Below, one piece after another: positions 36,647 to 46,559 of a DNA stretch of 64,000 nucleotides. Position 1 is the first letter of the stretch. Each line of letters opens with the position of its first letter. Position numbers and translations under genes: made by a program. The stretch comes from Arsenophonus sp045399315. Lineage in GTDB: Bacteria; Pseudomonadota; Gammaproteobacteria; Enterobacterales; Enterobacteriaceae. Under the pieces are notes generated by a model. It had not been told where the DNA came from, searched no databases, and saw only the letters and a program-made list of their open reading frames with translations. Where the stretch lies: assembly GCA_045399315.1 (NCBI GenBank), contig DAYVGO010000033.1, positions 1 to 64,000 on the forward strand, written 5' to 3'.

Positions 36647-36827
36647 CAAATTTTGTTGAAGAAAACAGCAATCACTATCTGGTTGCTAAATTTATTTTAG
36701 CCATTGCCGGTAACATAAATTATAATATTCTCCTGTTATCACACAGGGTTATTGGCTAATTAACAAAATTTAGTACTTGATAATCACTAAAAACCCCATT
36801 TTTTGTAGACTTGATAAAAGTAGCAAA

Positions 36828-36843
36828 TACCATTATCTTGTTA
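36828..36843 (+). promoter_or_regulatory. NrdR box 1 (degenerate)
   Basis: TACCATTATCTTGTTA keeps the core of the NrdR consensus acaCwAtATaTwGtgt (C, central TAT, TTGT) and lies 32 bases upstream of a perfect second box, that is three helical turns, the spacing typical of tandem NrdR boxes at nrd promoters. NrdR is the ATP/dATP-sensing repressor of ribonucleotide reductase genes. Confidence 0.55.
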
Positions 36844-36859
36844 GTATAAGAACAATCAA

Positions 36860-36875
36860 ACACTATATATTGTGT
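36860..36875 (+). promoter_or_regulatory. NrdR box 2
   Basis: ACACTATATATTGTGT is a perfect match to the NrdR-box consensus and near-perfectly palindromic. It lies about 135 bases upstream of nrdA in a 360-base intergenic region (36647-37008) that otherwise shows no ORF. It should overlap or follow the nrdAB promoter and mediate repression when dATP is high. Confidence 0.8.
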
Positions 36876-37008
36876 TTACTACTTTCCCTTTTAAATCAAA
36901 ATATAAGCATAAGATGCTATTAATAGCACACCGTTTGTATTTTATTATTAACCGTTGGGTGTAGTGATCAATAAATATATAGACAGCTAACTTTAGGTGT
37001 ATCTACTC

Positions 37009-39300
37009 ATGAACCAAAGTCTGTTAGTAACTAAACGTGATGGACATAAAGAACACATTGATCTGGATAAAATTCACAAAGTCATTACCTGGGCAGCTGA
37101 AGGCCTGAAAGATGTATCCGTTTCGCAAGTGGAACTACGTTCTCAGATCCAGTTTTATGACGGCATTAAAACTTCCGATATTCACGAAACCATGATCAAA
37201 GCGGCGGCAGATCTCATTTCTGCCGATACACCTGATTACCAATATCTTGCAGCTCGATTGGCCATTTTCCATTTACGTAAAAAAGCTTACGGCCAGTTTG
37301 AACCCCCGGTATTATACCAGCATGTTAAGCATATGGTTAAAATAGGTAAATATGATAAACATCTGTTAACAGATTATTCAGCGGAAGAATTCAAACAGAT
37401 GGATAGTTTTCTCGATCACTGGCGTGATATGAATTTTTCCTATGCGGCAGTCAAACAATTAGAAGGCAAGTACTTGGTACAAAACCGAGTAACCTGTGAA
37501 ATTTACGAAAGTGCCCAATTTCTCTATGTTCTCGTAGCAGCTTGTCTTTTTTCCCGTTATCCAAAAGAGACACGGTTAAATTATATTCATCGCTTTTATG
37601 ATGCTATTTCAACTTTTAAAATTTCACTACCAACTCCTATTATGGCTGGTGTACGCACTCCTACTCGCCAATTTAGTTCTTGTGTACTAATCGAATGTGG
37701 CGATAGCCTTGATTCCATTAATACCACCTCCAGCGCGATTGTTAAATATGTTTCTCAACGTGCCGGTATTGGTATTAATGCCGGCCATATTCGTGCACTG
37801 GGTAGCCCTATTCGTGGTGGTGAAGCATTTCATACCGGCTGTATACCTTTCTATAAGCATTTCCAAACTGCGGTAAAATCATGTTCTCAAGGTGGTGTGC
37901 GTGGTGGCGCGGCAACCCTGTTTTATCCACTCTGGCATTTAGAGGTTGAAAGCCTGTTGGTACTGAAAAATAACCGTGGCGTTGAAGGTAATCGCGTTCG
38001 CCACCTAGACTATGGTGTACAAATTAACAAACTAATGTATGAACGCCTGATTAAAGGGGAAGAAATTACACTCTTTAGTCCTTCTGATGTTCCCGGTTTA
38101 TATGCAGCATTTTTCGCTGATCAAAGCGAATTTGAACGTTTATATTTAAAATATGAGCAAGACTCAACAATACGCCAGAAACGGGTTAAAGCCATAGATC
38201 TATTTTCACTTATGATGCAAGAACGTGCCTCAACGGGTCGTATTTATATCCAAAATGTCGATCACTGTAATACCCATAGCCCATTTGATCCTAAAGTTGC
38301 GCCAATTCGTCAATCAAATCTCTGCCTGGAAATCGTCTTACCAACCCGGCCATTGAATGATATTAAGGATGAAAATGGTGAAATTGCACTTTGTACACTT
38401 TCCGCCTTTAACCTAGGTGCCATTACATCATTAGATGAATTGGAAGAATTAGCAGTATTGGCAGTGCGGGCATTAGATTCACTACTTGATTATCAAAACT
38501 ATCCTATTATTGCTGCGCAAAAAGGCTCGATGGGTCGCCGTACTTTAGGCATTGGTGTCATTAATTATGCTTACTATTTAGCTAAACATGGTGTGTGCTA
38601 TTCCGATAGCAGTGCTAATAATCTGACTCACAAAACCTTTGAAGCAATTCAATATTACCTATTAAAAGCATCCAATGAGCTAGCAAAAGAGCAAGGTGCT
38701 TGCCCGTGGTTTACTGAGACCACTTATGCAAAAGGCATTTTACCTATAGATAGTTATAAAAAGTCATTAGATACATTAACATCTGAACCACTACATTATG
38801 ATTGGCAAACATTGCGCAAAAATATCAAGCGATATGGCTTGCGTAATTCAACGCTTTCCGCCTTGATGCCATCAGAAACTTCTTCGCAAATCTCCAATGC
38901 CACCAATGGCATTGAACCACCACGTGGTTATATTAGCATTAAAGCATCAAAAGATGGCATTCTACGCCAAGTCGTTCCTGAATACGAACGCTTGAAAAAT
39001 GATTATGAATTATTATGGCAAATGCCCAATAATGACGGTTACTTGCAACTAGTTGGTATTATGCAAAAATTTATTGATCAATCTATTTCTGCTAACACTA
39101 ATTATGATCCAACTCGTTTCTCAAATAACAAAGTTCCAATGAACCAGTTACTGAAAGATTTGTTACTCGCTTATAAATATGGGATAAAAACCCTTTATTA
39201 CCATAATACCCGTGATGGTGCTGAAGACACCCAAACCGATCTTAAAGAGGTTATTGAATCTGCTGACAGCGATTGTGATGGCGGCGCTTGTAAGATTTAA
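37009..39300 (+). CDS. nrdA: Ribonucleoside-diphosphate reductase 1, alpha subunit
   Basis: Large subunit of aerobic class Ia ribonucleotide reductase, converting NDPs to dNDPs. The 763-aa protein has the N-terminal ATP-cone (TKRDGHKEHIDLDKIHKV) for activity control and active-site cysteines in FSSCVLIECGD, SNLCLEIVLP and ALCTLSAFNLG. The C-terminal CDGGACKI cysteine pair is re-reduced by thioredoxin or glutaredoxin. Start at the ATG at 37009 (MNQSLLVTKRDG), matching E. coli, 9 bases after AGGTG. It forms an operon with nrdB (11-base gap) and yfaE. Confidence 0.96.
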   Translation: MNQSLLVTKRDGHKEHIDLDKIHKVITWAAEGLKDVSVSQVELRSQIQFYDGIKTSDIHETMIKAAADLISADTPDYQYLAARLAIFHLRKKAYGQFEPPVLYQHVKHMVKIGKYDKHLLTDYSAEEFKQMDSFLDHWRDMNFSYAAVKQLEGKYLVQNRVTCEIYESAQFLYVLVAACLFSRYPKETRLNYIHRFYDAISTFKISLPTPIMAGVRTPTRQFSSCVLIECGDSLDSINTTSSAIVKYVSQRAGIGINAGHIRALGSPIRGGEAFHTGCIPFYKHFQTAVKSCSQGGVRGGAATLFYPLWHLEVESLLVLKNNRGVEGNRVRHLDYGVQINKLMYERLIKGEEITLFSPSDVPGLYAAFFADQSEFERLYLKYEQDSTIRQKRVKAIDLFSLMMQERASTGRIYIQNVDHCNTHSPFDPKVAPIRQSNLCLEIVLPTRPLNDIKDENGEIALCTLSAFNLGAITSLDELEELAVLAVRALDSLLDYQNYPIIAAQKGSMGRRTLGIGVINYAYYLAKHGVCYSDSSANNLTHKTFEAIQYYLLKASNELAKEQGACPWFTETTYAKGILPIDSYKKSLDTLTSEPLHYDWQTLRKNIKRYGLRNSTLSALMPSETSSQISNATNGIEPPRGYISIKASKDGILRQVVPEYERLKNDYELLWQMPNNDGYLQLVGIMQKFIDQSISANTNYDPTRFSNNKVPMNQLLKDLLLAYKYGIKTLYYHNTRDGAEDTQTDLKEVIESADSDCDGGACKI

Positions 39301-39311
39301 CGTGAGGACGT

Positions 39312-40448
39312 ATGGAATACCAATATACAACTTTTTCGGAAACCAAAAACGATCAATTGCAAGAACCTATGTTCTTCGGTCAGCCTGTCAATGTTGCACG
39401 TTATGATCAGCAAAAATATCCTATTTTTGAGCAGCTGATTGAAAAACAACTCTCTTTTTTCTGGCGACCAGAAGAAATTGATGTTTCTCGTGATCGAATT
39501 GATTTCCAATCGCTGCCAGAACATGAAAAACACATTTTTATCAGTAACTTAAAATATCAAACTCTATTAGATTCCATTCAAGGACGAAGCCCAAATGTCG
39601 CCTTGCTGCCACTTATATCGCTTCCTGAGCTTGAAACCTGGGTAGAAACCTGGTCATTTTCAGAAACGATCCATTCACGCTCTTACACTCACATTATTCG
39701 TAATATTGTCAATGACCCATCCATTATTTTTGACGATATCGTGACTAATGACGAAATTTTAAAGCGGGCAAAAGATATCTCCGCTTATTATGATGATTTA
39801 ATAGAAATGACCGGTTATTACCATATGTTAGGTGAAGGTAATCATACTATTAATGGTAAAAATGTAATTATTTCTTTACACGAATTGAAAAAACAGCTGT
39901 ATTTATGTTTGATGAGCGTTAATGCATTAGAAGCAATTCGTTTTTATGTCAGCTTCGCTTGCTCATTTGCCTTTGCTGAACGTGAATTGATGGAAGGAAA
40001 CGCTAAAATTATCAAGTTAATTGCCCGGGATGAAGCACTTCATCTCACTGGTACCCAACATATGTTAAACTTAATGCGCTCCAGTCAAGATGATCCGGAA
40101 ATGGCCACCGTTGCCAAAGAGTGTGAAGGAGCATGTTACAAATTATTTGTTCAAGCCGCCGAACAGGAAAAAGAGTGGGCTGAGTATCTCTTCTCTGGTG
40201 GTTCAATGATCGGTCTGAATAAAGATATTTTATGTCAATATATCGAATATATTACCAATATTCGTATGCAAGCGGTCGGATTAAAATTACCCTTTGAAAC
40301 ACGCTCTAATCCGATTCCATGGATCAATGCCTGGTTAGTTTCTGATAATGTTCAGGTAGCACCACAAGAAGTCGAAGTGAGTTCCTATCTAGTAGGACAA
40401 ATCGATGTCCAAGTTGATACTGATGAACTGCGTAATTTTGAGTTATAA
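39312..40448 (+). CDS. nrdB: Ribonucleoside-diphosphate reductase 1, beta subunit
   Basis: Radical-generating small subunit with a diiron-tyrosyl cofactor. The 378-aa protein has the radical Tyr and ligands in SFSETIHSRSYTHI (Glu115, His118 and Tyr122 of E. coli numbering) and later iron ligands in FAERELMEGN and RDEALHLTG. The C-terminal tail (DELRNFEL) that docks into NrdA is present. GAGGA precedes the ATG. The maintenance ferredoxin gene follows after 5 bases. Confidence 0.96.
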   Translation: MEYQYTTFSETKNDQLQEPMFFGQPVNVARYDQQKYPIFEQLIEKQLSFFWRPEEIDVSRDRIDFQSLPEHEKHIFISNLKYQTLLDSIQGRSPNVALLPLISLPELETWVETWSFSETIHSRSYTHIIRNIVNDPSIIFDDIVTNDEILKRAKDISAYYDDLIEMTGYYHMLGEGNHTINGKNVIISLHELKKQLYLCLMSVNALEAIRFYVSFACSFAFAERELMEGNAKIIKLIARDEALHLTGTQHMLNLMRSSQDDPEMATVAKECEGACYKLFVQAAEQEKEWAEYLFSGGSMIGLNKDILCQYIEYITNIRMQAVGLKLPFETRSNPIPWINAWLVSDNVQVAPQEVEVSSYLVGQIDVQVDTDELRNFEL

Positions 40449-40453
40449 CCATT

Positions 40454-40735
40454 ATGGCTAGCTATAAAATTACCCTGCACCACGCGCAGGGTATACAAAT
40501 CCCTTTTCATTCCGAACAACATACCAGCCTACTTGATGCTCTTGAACAGAGTAAAATGCAAATTGAATTTCACTGTCGGGCTGGATTTTGTGGTGCTTGC
40601 CGGGTTCGTTTACGAAAAGGGAAAGTGGCTTATCATAATAATCCGATCGCATGCATTGATAAAGATGAGATATTACCCTGCAGTTGCCAGCCAATTACCG
40701 ACATTGATATTGATATTGATATTGATATTAAGTAA
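40454..40735 (+). CDS. yfaE: [2Fe-2S] ferredoxin YfaE, diferric-tyrosyl cofactor maintenance
   Basis: Small plant-type ferredoxin that supplies electrons to regenerate the diferric-tyrosyl radical of NrdB. The cluster-binding pattern is clear: CRAGFCGACR plus ILPCSCQP. At 93 aa it is a little longer than E. coli YfaE (84), because the end is extended by a (DI)5 run from a hexanucleotide repeat; E. coli ends in GDIEIEM. Third gene of the nrdAB-yfaE operon. Confidence 0.93.
   Translation: MASYKITLHHAQGIQIPFHSEQHTSLLDALEQSKMQIEFHCRAGFCGACRVRLRKGKVAYHNNPIACIDKDEILPCSCQPITDIDIDIDIDIK
40703..40729 (+). repeat. In-frame hexanucleotide microsatellite at the 3' end of yfaE
   Basis: Four tandem ATTGAT units plus a partial fifth encode alternating Ile-Asp at the YfaE C-terminus. 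Because the unit is 6 bases, slippage changes length by two residues without shifting frame. Confidence 0.85.
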
Positions 40736-40765
40736 TAACCTCATCTGGCGCTAACAGTATGACTA

Positions 40766-41499
40766 TCAGGATTTTTTAGCAACCACCAGCAACATCATAG
40801 GGCCCGTAACTCATCTCTCATACCAGCAATTTTATCTAATAGATGATCAGCTGGCTGCGGTTCAACCAGTTGTACAATAAAAAATCCAGCGGTTAATAAA
40901 CTGTTTAGATAAGTTGTTAACGTTTTATGATATTTGGTCACTTTATGACCCAAAAATTCCGATTGGCGTGCGCTTCAGTAAAATAATTATCTACTGGCCA
41001 ATGGATCTTAGTGCCTGAACTATCATAACACCAATCTTGTGAAACATGAGCCGTAAAAACTGGGTGCTCAACAGAAAAATAAATTCGTCCTTTTCTATTA
41101 AACAAGTATAAATTTTCTGACATATTTGCACAAAATCTGCCAAATAGTGTAGCACCAACGAACTTACCACCACATCAAAACTGGCAATAGCAAACTGGAT
41201 ATTCTCTATTGCTTGTTGTCGATATTCAATGATTTCAAGGAAACGATTTTTTCTCTGGCCACCATTAACATTTTCTGCGAAATATCTGTACCAATCACTT
41301 TTCTCGCGTCATGCTTTGCTGCATATAAGCAGTGCCAACCATAACAACAACCTAAATCCAGCACTGATTTAGCTTGAAAATTAGGTAATAAATTTTGCAA
41401 TGTTGGCCATTCACCGGCGGCATTCAAGCCATCAACAGAATGCGGAAACTGGCTATATGCAGTAAAAAAATCATCCTGATCGTAAATATTTTCTTTCAT
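40766..41499 (-). pseudogene. Class I SAM-dependent methyltransferase, frameshifted
   Basis: The N-terminal 97 codons are intact: MKENIYDQDDFF, then the SAM motif VLDLGCCYGWHCLYAA. The frame then shifts, giving VVSSLVLHYLADF, and again KGRIYFSVEHPVFTA, WPVDNYFTEA, KYHKTLTTYLNSLL, MRDEL and a C-terminus MMLLVVAKKS. The segments in order match the common ~240-aa class I methyltransferases of unknown substrate. At least three frameshifts inactivate it. The second glycine-rich motif position has Cys-Cys where Gly is usual (DLGCCYG), a further sign of relaxed selection. Confidence 0.8.
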
Positions 41500-41605
41500 A
41501 ACTTGGTCCTAATCATTAGCATAAAATTAGCTTAACTATTACTATCTGATCGAATTTTATATTAAGCATGATCAATGTCCCATTCACTGCTGCTCAATCT
41601 GACAA

Positions 41606-41669
41606 TGTAAATATAACATTCCAGAAAATGGAATATTAATTTGACACATAAAAGACAATCGTTTACTCT
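41606..41669 (+). promoter_or_regulatory. Candidate tyrP promoter with a TyrR-like site
   Basis: TTGACA at 41641-41646 is a consensus -35; 17 bases later TACTCT (41664-41669) is a poor -10. At 41606-41623 TGTAAA-N6-ATTCCA matches 10 of 12 fixed positions of the TyrR box TGTAAA-N6-TTTACA, in line with known TyrR control of tyrP in E. coli. Sequence-based suggestion only. Confidence 0.35.
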
Positions 41670-41709
41670 GCCAACATAATAAATTTAGCGATAAGGCTCA
41701 GGATCACTT

Positions 41710-42924
41710 GTGAAAAATCTCACACTGGGTAGTATTTTAATTGTTGCTGGTACCACAATTGGTGCAGGTATGTTAGCAATGCCACTTGCCGCATCGGGAG
41801 TTGGTTTTCCGACGATGGTGCTTATGTTAATTGGGCTATGGGCTTTAATGAGTTATACCGCACTATTATTAGTCGAAGTATATCGATACAATCCACCACA
41901 TTTAGGTTTAGACTCTATTGCTAAACTGTATCTTGGCATACCAGGAAAAGTAATAACTAGTTTAAGCATGCTACTACTGATGTATGCATTAACAACTGCA
42001 TATATTGGTGGAGCAGGCATTTTAATCGCCAATAGCCTTTCATCCTGGTTAGGAATAAATATTAGCATCGATTCTGCAATTATTTTATTTACCATTATTG
42101 GCGGTACTATTGTCGGTATTGGTACTCATTCAGTCGACTTGATAAATCGTATTCTGTTTATCGCAAAAATTGTTTTTCTGATTATCATGCTAGCGGTTAT
42201 GATGCCTCACGTCAAAAACAGCAATCTTACCACCATGCCGATTGAAAAAGGGTTAGTGTTATCGGTTATTCCAGTCATTTTCACATCATTTGGATTTCAC
42301 GGTAGTATCCCCAGTCTGATAAGTTATATGGATGGTAATATCGAAAAATTACGGAGAATTTTTATTATTGGTAGTGCGCTGCCATTATTTGCTTATATTT
42401 TATGGCAAATAGCCACATTAGGTGCTATTCCACAAAATATCTTTATCTGTATATTAACCGACCAATCTGGTTTAAATGGATTACTGACCACCATTAATAA
42501 TATCGTGGCAACTTCACAAGTTAATATTGCCGTTAACCTGTTTATGGATCTAGCACTAGCAACTTCTTTTTTGGGTGTTACCCTAGGTTTATTTGACTAT
42601 TTGGCCGATATGTTTAAGCGTAAAAATAATGCATTTGGTCGCCTACAAAGTGGTTTATTAACCTTCATACCGCCGCTTATCTGTGCACTTTTTTTCAGCA
42701 GTTTTGTGCAAGCCTTAACCTATGCCACGGTAGCTTTATCTATTTTAGCCCTCATTCTACCCGCTTTAATGGTCATGCGGGTTAGAAAGCTGGAAGCGCA
42801 TAAAACACATTATTACCGTGTTAAAGGTGGCACACTGGCATTACTTATCGTACTAATTTGTGGTTTTGCAGTGATCTTAATTCAGATTGCCATTGTGATT
42901 GGTATCTTACCGCAAGTTGGATAA
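41710..42924 (+). CDS. tyrP: Tyrosine-specific transporter TyrP
   Basis: Inner-membrane aromatic amino acid:proton symporter (AAAP/HAAAP family, TyrP/Mtr/TnaB group). The 404-aa protein has about 11 helices. The family N-terminus GSILIVAGTTIGAGMLAMP and the SFGFHGSIPSLISYM signature favour TyrP over Mtr. It starts with GTG at 41710, 6 bases after AGGA. The gene is intact although it sits between two pseudogenes, suggesting that uptake of tyrosine from the host remains useful (inference). Confidence 0.9.
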   Translation: MKNLTLGSILIVAGTTIGAGMLAMPLAASGVGFPTMVLMLIGLWALMSYTALLLVEVYRYNPPHLGLDSIAKLYLGIPGKVITSLSMLLLMYALTTAYIGGAGILIANSLSSWLGINISIDSAIILFTIIGGTIVGIGTHSVDLINRILFIAKIVFLIIMLAVMMPHVKNSNLTTMPIEKGLVLSVIPVIFTSFGFHGSIPSLISYMDGNIEKLRRIFIIGSALPLFAYILWQIATLGAIPQNIFICILTDQSGLNGLLTTINNIVATSQVNIAVNLFMDLALATSFLGVTLGLFDYLADMFKRKNNAFGRLQSGLLTFIPPLICALFFSSFVQALTYATVALSILALILPALMVMRVRKLEAHKTHYYRVKGGTLALLIVLICGFAVILIQIAIVIGILPQVG

Positions 42925-42945
42925 CATTAATTTGAGATAAATAAA

Positions 42946-42972
42946 CGCACCATAATTTTTTATGGTGGGTGC
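42946..42972. terminator. Terminator between tyrP and yfaZ relic
   Basis: CGCACCATAA and TATGGTG-GG-TGCG pair as a long stem with a two-base bulge and a T-rich loop, about 20 bases after the tyrP stop. It may serve tyrP and the convergent yfaZ relic. Confidence 0.5.
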
Positions 42973-42987
42973 GAAACATCAATACAA

Positions 42988-43525
42988 CTAGAAATTCAGG
43001 CCAGCACCGAGGTAAAAACCATCTGCAATAGTATTATTAGGATGATTACTCCTACCTTGTACTTTAATAAAACGATAACCAAAATTAATGACTAATGGTT
43101 TAATAATTTCATATTTGGTGCCAACAATCCACTTCCTGATAGGCATAATTGCCAGAAGTTAAATCACGGGGCGAGCCATAAATTTCACCATATAAAGCCA
43201 TCGATGACATAATTTTCCAATTAGCACCAACCGTAAGGGCAAAACCACTATTATTATCTTTTAGTAATAAATAATAGCTTTTGCCGCCAATATAAGCAGT
43301 AAAAGGCCCTAAAGGTAAACCAAACGTTGCCCTTAAACTAGCTACTTAGCCGTCATGATCGCTACGTGCCCAGTTGCCGTTTATAGCTAAGCCCACACCT
43401 TTATTACCAATACCCGCTACAACTTCAGTAAAATCGTTTCCTACTTGTGCACTAACAGCTGCCGCATTAGAATGCCCAGAGAACAAAATACAGCCAACTG
43501 TTACTGGTAATAAAAACTTTTTCAT
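42988..43525 (-). pseudogene. yfaZ: YfaZ-family outer-membrane protein, inactivated
   Basis: Starts MKKFLLPVTVGCILFSGHS (signal peptide) at 43525-43523 and reads GIGNKGVGLAINGNWARSDHDG. A TAA follows where the family has an acidic residue, then VASLRATFGLPLGPFTAYIGG, GANWKIMSSMALYGE and, after a frameshift near 43130, a C-terminal strand ending AGLNF. This matches YfaZ, an 8-stranded-barrel-like outer-membrane protein of unknown function. One nonsense and at least one frameshift inactivate it. In E. coli yfaZ lies in the same chromosomal neighbourhood, between nrd and men. Confidence 0.75.
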
Positions 43526-43785
43526 CAGATAGTTATCCTAAGCTACTAATTATATTGGTTACTAAAATAGCGATAATATATTTTCTTTTTAATTATTATT
43601 TTTTATAAAAAAATATTTCGCTTAGCATGTCGCAGCAATAAGTATTTTTGATTGGTTACATACTTTATTAGCTTAGATAATTAATTCGGTATGACTTTAT
43701 GAGATCAATAAAAATTATCTAACACCTGCTAATTATTTTTTAAATACATTTTCTATCTACATCAAAATAAAACTGGAGATGTGTA

Positions 43786-45017
43786 ATGATGAAAAAAGAA
43801 GGTCTTACTACCACTGCAGGCTCCCCCGCCGTTGATAATAATAACGTTATCACCGCAGGCCCTCGAGACCCAATGTTGTTACAAGACGTTTTTTTTAGAA
43901 AAACTGGCTCATTTTGATCGCGAAGTTATTCCTGAACACTTATACATGCCAAAGTTTCCGGCACATTTGGTACTTTTACTGTCATCCATGATATTAGCCA
44001 ATATACCCGCACAAAAATCTTCTCTAAAATAGGTAAAGAAACCAAATTATTTATCCGTTTTTCTACCGTTGCTGACGAACAAGGAGGGACTGATGCGGAA
44101 CGAGATATTCGTGGTTTTGCCTTAAAATTCTATACTGAAGAAGGTAATTGGGACTTAGTGGGTAATAATACACGGGTTTTTTATTTACGTGATCCGTTAA
44201 AATTTCCCGATCTTAACCATATAGTAAAACGTGATCCGCATACTAACCTACGTAATCCTGCCTATAAATAGGATTTTTTCTCGCATTTGCCTGAATCACT
44301 TCATCAATTAACTATTAATATGAGTGACTGAGGTATACCAAAATCTTACCGTCATATGCATAACTTCGGCAGTCATACATAGTTTTATTAATGAGAGGAA
44401 TGAGCGATTCTGGATTAAATTTTATTTTCGTACTCAACAGGGTATTGAAAATTTGATGGATGATGAAGCAAAAACATCATTGGTAAAGATCGTGAAAGCT
44501 CACAGCGTGACCTTTTTGATGAGATTAACAACAAAAATTATCCACATTGTAAATTGCAAATACAAGTGATGCCTGAAGCTGATTCCGCTAAATTACCATA
44601 TAACCCATTTGACTGGACCAAAGTGTGACAACATAAAGATTGCCCCTTAATTGATGTCGGTGAATTTACATTAAACCGCAATCCTAATAATTATTTTGCT
44701 AATGTGTAACAAGCCGCTTTTAGCCCAGCTAATATTGTTCCGGGTATTAGTTTCTCACCTGATAAAATATTACAAGGTCGGCTATTCTCTTATGGAGACA
44801 CCCATCGTTACCGTTTAGGTGTTAATAATTTTCAGATCCCAGTGCATAAACCCCTAGCTACTTGCCCGTTTCATAATTATCACCGTGATGGTGCATTGAA
44901 ACACAGTTACGGTAAATTGCGCTATTTAATAAGGTCCATCATATTAAATACGGCGAAGGTGTTGAAAAAGCATTAGAAAAATGGCGAAAAAACATCATAA
45001 ATAAAGCGCCTTATTAG
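43786..45017 (+). pseudogene. katA: Small-subunit monofunctional catalase, degraded
   Basis: Clear KatA-type catalase in many pieces. It starts MMKKEGLTTTAGSPAVDNNN behind GGAG, then GPRDPMLLQDV, EKLAHFDREVIPE, RFSTVADEQG-type, ERDIRGFALKFYTEEGNWDL, FFLRDPLKFPDLNH, FRTQQGIENLMDDEA, FSPANIVPGISFSPDK and RLFSYGDTHRYRLGVN (proximal haem ligand Tyr region). The end is VEKALEKWRKNIINKAPY. Numerous frameshifts and stops, a damaged distal-His region (HLVLLLSSMI instead of FGTFTVTHDI-like order) and a missing ~70-codon block near 44905 leave no function. Confidence 0.92.
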
Positions 45018-45020
45018 CAA

Positions 45021-45053
45021 TCGGAGAGAGTAAAAATCTCTCCGAGCCTTTTT
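45021..45053 (+). terminator. Terminator of the catalase pseudogene
   Basis: Perfect 9-bp stem TCGGAGAGA / TCTCTCCGA with a 7-base loop, followed by GCCTTTTT, directly after the catalase stop. It is well preserved, again suggesting recent gene loss. Confidence 0.8.
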
Positions 45054-45098
45054 ACTCTCAGTGGCACCCATAATCTATGTTTTAGCGCCATATATAAT

Positions 45099-45138
45099 AA
45101 ATAGCCGTTATCCTGTTAAAACTAATATCTGGCTATTT
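45099..45138 (-). terminator. Possible terminator of the men operon relic
   Basis: Arms AAATAGCC / GGCTATTT (8 bp) around a 24-base loop lie about 40 bases beyond the menE stop; on the minus strand the stem is followed by ATTATAT. Weak candidate. Confidence 0.3.
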
Positions 45139-45176
45139 TATTGCAAGTTATCATCAACATGATGCAGCCCAAGCCA

Positions 45177-46551
45177 CTATTTTATATTGTGACGAGAAAC
45201 CTTAATGTCGCTATTTTCTATTAATATTTTAGGTAATAAATGAAAAGCCATAGATCGTTGAAAAGCTGCCAGCCGATGGCTTAACCATTGGTTTAAAGTA
45301 GTGAGCAATTGCTGATTATCAGACTCAATTACGGCAACTGGTCGATGACCAAATTCTTTATTGGCAACCGGGATGACAAAACTCTGTTTAATATCGGGAT
45401 GACTGTTGAGTACCTCTTCAATATCCTCCGGTTGAATACCTTCACTGAAAAATAGATTATCCAGTCGACCTAAAATCTGCCATTCACAAAAGCGCCTTTA
45501 TCACGGCTAGCAAACCAACCCTTAACTAATTCTAATGGTATAAATTTTACTCCTGCCACCAATAACCTAGTGCCATGCTATCGGCCTGAATATGAATCTC
45601 ATTATTAAATAAACGAAGCGACTTACCAGTTAAAGGCAAACCAACCACCACATTACTATCTGCTGGTTTAGCACAAACCGTAGAGGCAGTTTCTGTCATA
45701 CCATAGCCTAACCAACATCGGATGCCATGCTGCTTAACCATATCGACCAAATCGTTCGGGATCATCGTCCCTCCCAATAATACGCTTTGTAACGAGATTT
45801 TTTGCTCAACCTGTTTTATCTTCAGTAAACACCATAATTGAGTTGGTACTAACATAGGCATGACTACATTCCTGTAATGCTTGTAGTAGTGAAGTGGTTA
45901 CTTTTATGGCTAATTTTGCCCCTATATATAATCATCGCCAAATAATCCCCTGACCAGATACGTGCAAAAGCGGTAACGAAAGCAACTAGCAATCCTCACG
46001 TTAAAATGGCAACAGTGTAAGCACTCCTTTAGCACTATTGAGATGAGCGGCAATATTATGTACTACCGTTTTAGATAAACCGGTTGAACCAGAAGTTAAT
46101 ATTAATGAACCGGAATTAATGGCATAAAAGGCGACATAATAGTAACGTTAGCTAAATAACTAACCGGGCTGGCTAGTACGTCTCGCTGAGGTAACGTTTT
46201 TACATTGATTAAGGACAGCAGCCGATCAGTAAAATCAATTACATAATCAATAGCCAAACTATCGATTAATGCAGTTACCGTGCTTTCTAGTAACTATGGA
46301 TTTAACGGCAAAATCCGAGTACCTAATTGTAATAATGCCAACTGGCATAATAGCATAGAAAAACTATTTTTCCCTCATAACATAACACTGATTTGCTGAG
46401 GAGCAACCAACCTACGCTGAAGATGGTCAGCAACAGAGTTAATTTCTGCCGCCAATTGACACCAGAAATATTGTCTATCGTTTGTTATCAGCACAATGTC
46501 ACTAGGAAATTTTTCTGCCCAATAGATCCAGAGCCATTGATTAAATTTCAT
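45177..46551 (-). pseudogene. menE: O-succinylbenzoate--CoA ligase MenE, degraded
   Basis: MenE activates o-succinylbenzoate with CoA in menaquinone synthesis. The relic starts MKFNQWLWIYWAEKFPSD at 46551 and contains SVLLGGTMIPNDLVDMV and CWLGYGMTETASTVCAKP (adenylate-forming motif) in the frame 45547-45861. It then has GWFASRDKGAFVNGR in another frame and ends DIKVSRHNIK at TAG 45177. Multiple frameshifts and stops occur along the whole length. Last gene of the menFDHBCE order, the same as E. coli. Confidence 0.88.
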
Positions 46552-46559
46552 CGATTCTG

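Noticed and set aside
36721..36745. DnaA box upstream of nrdA (TTATCACACA)
   Set aside because: Does not match TTATNCACA once aligned; I see no supporting second box.
40938..41173. Two overlapping minus-strand ORFs as separate small genes
   Set aside because: Their products are consecutive pieces of one frameshifted methyltransferase, not independent genes.
43832..44569. 66- and 81-codon plus-strand ORFs as separate genes
   Set aside because: Both translate to catalase segments and belong to the degraded katA.
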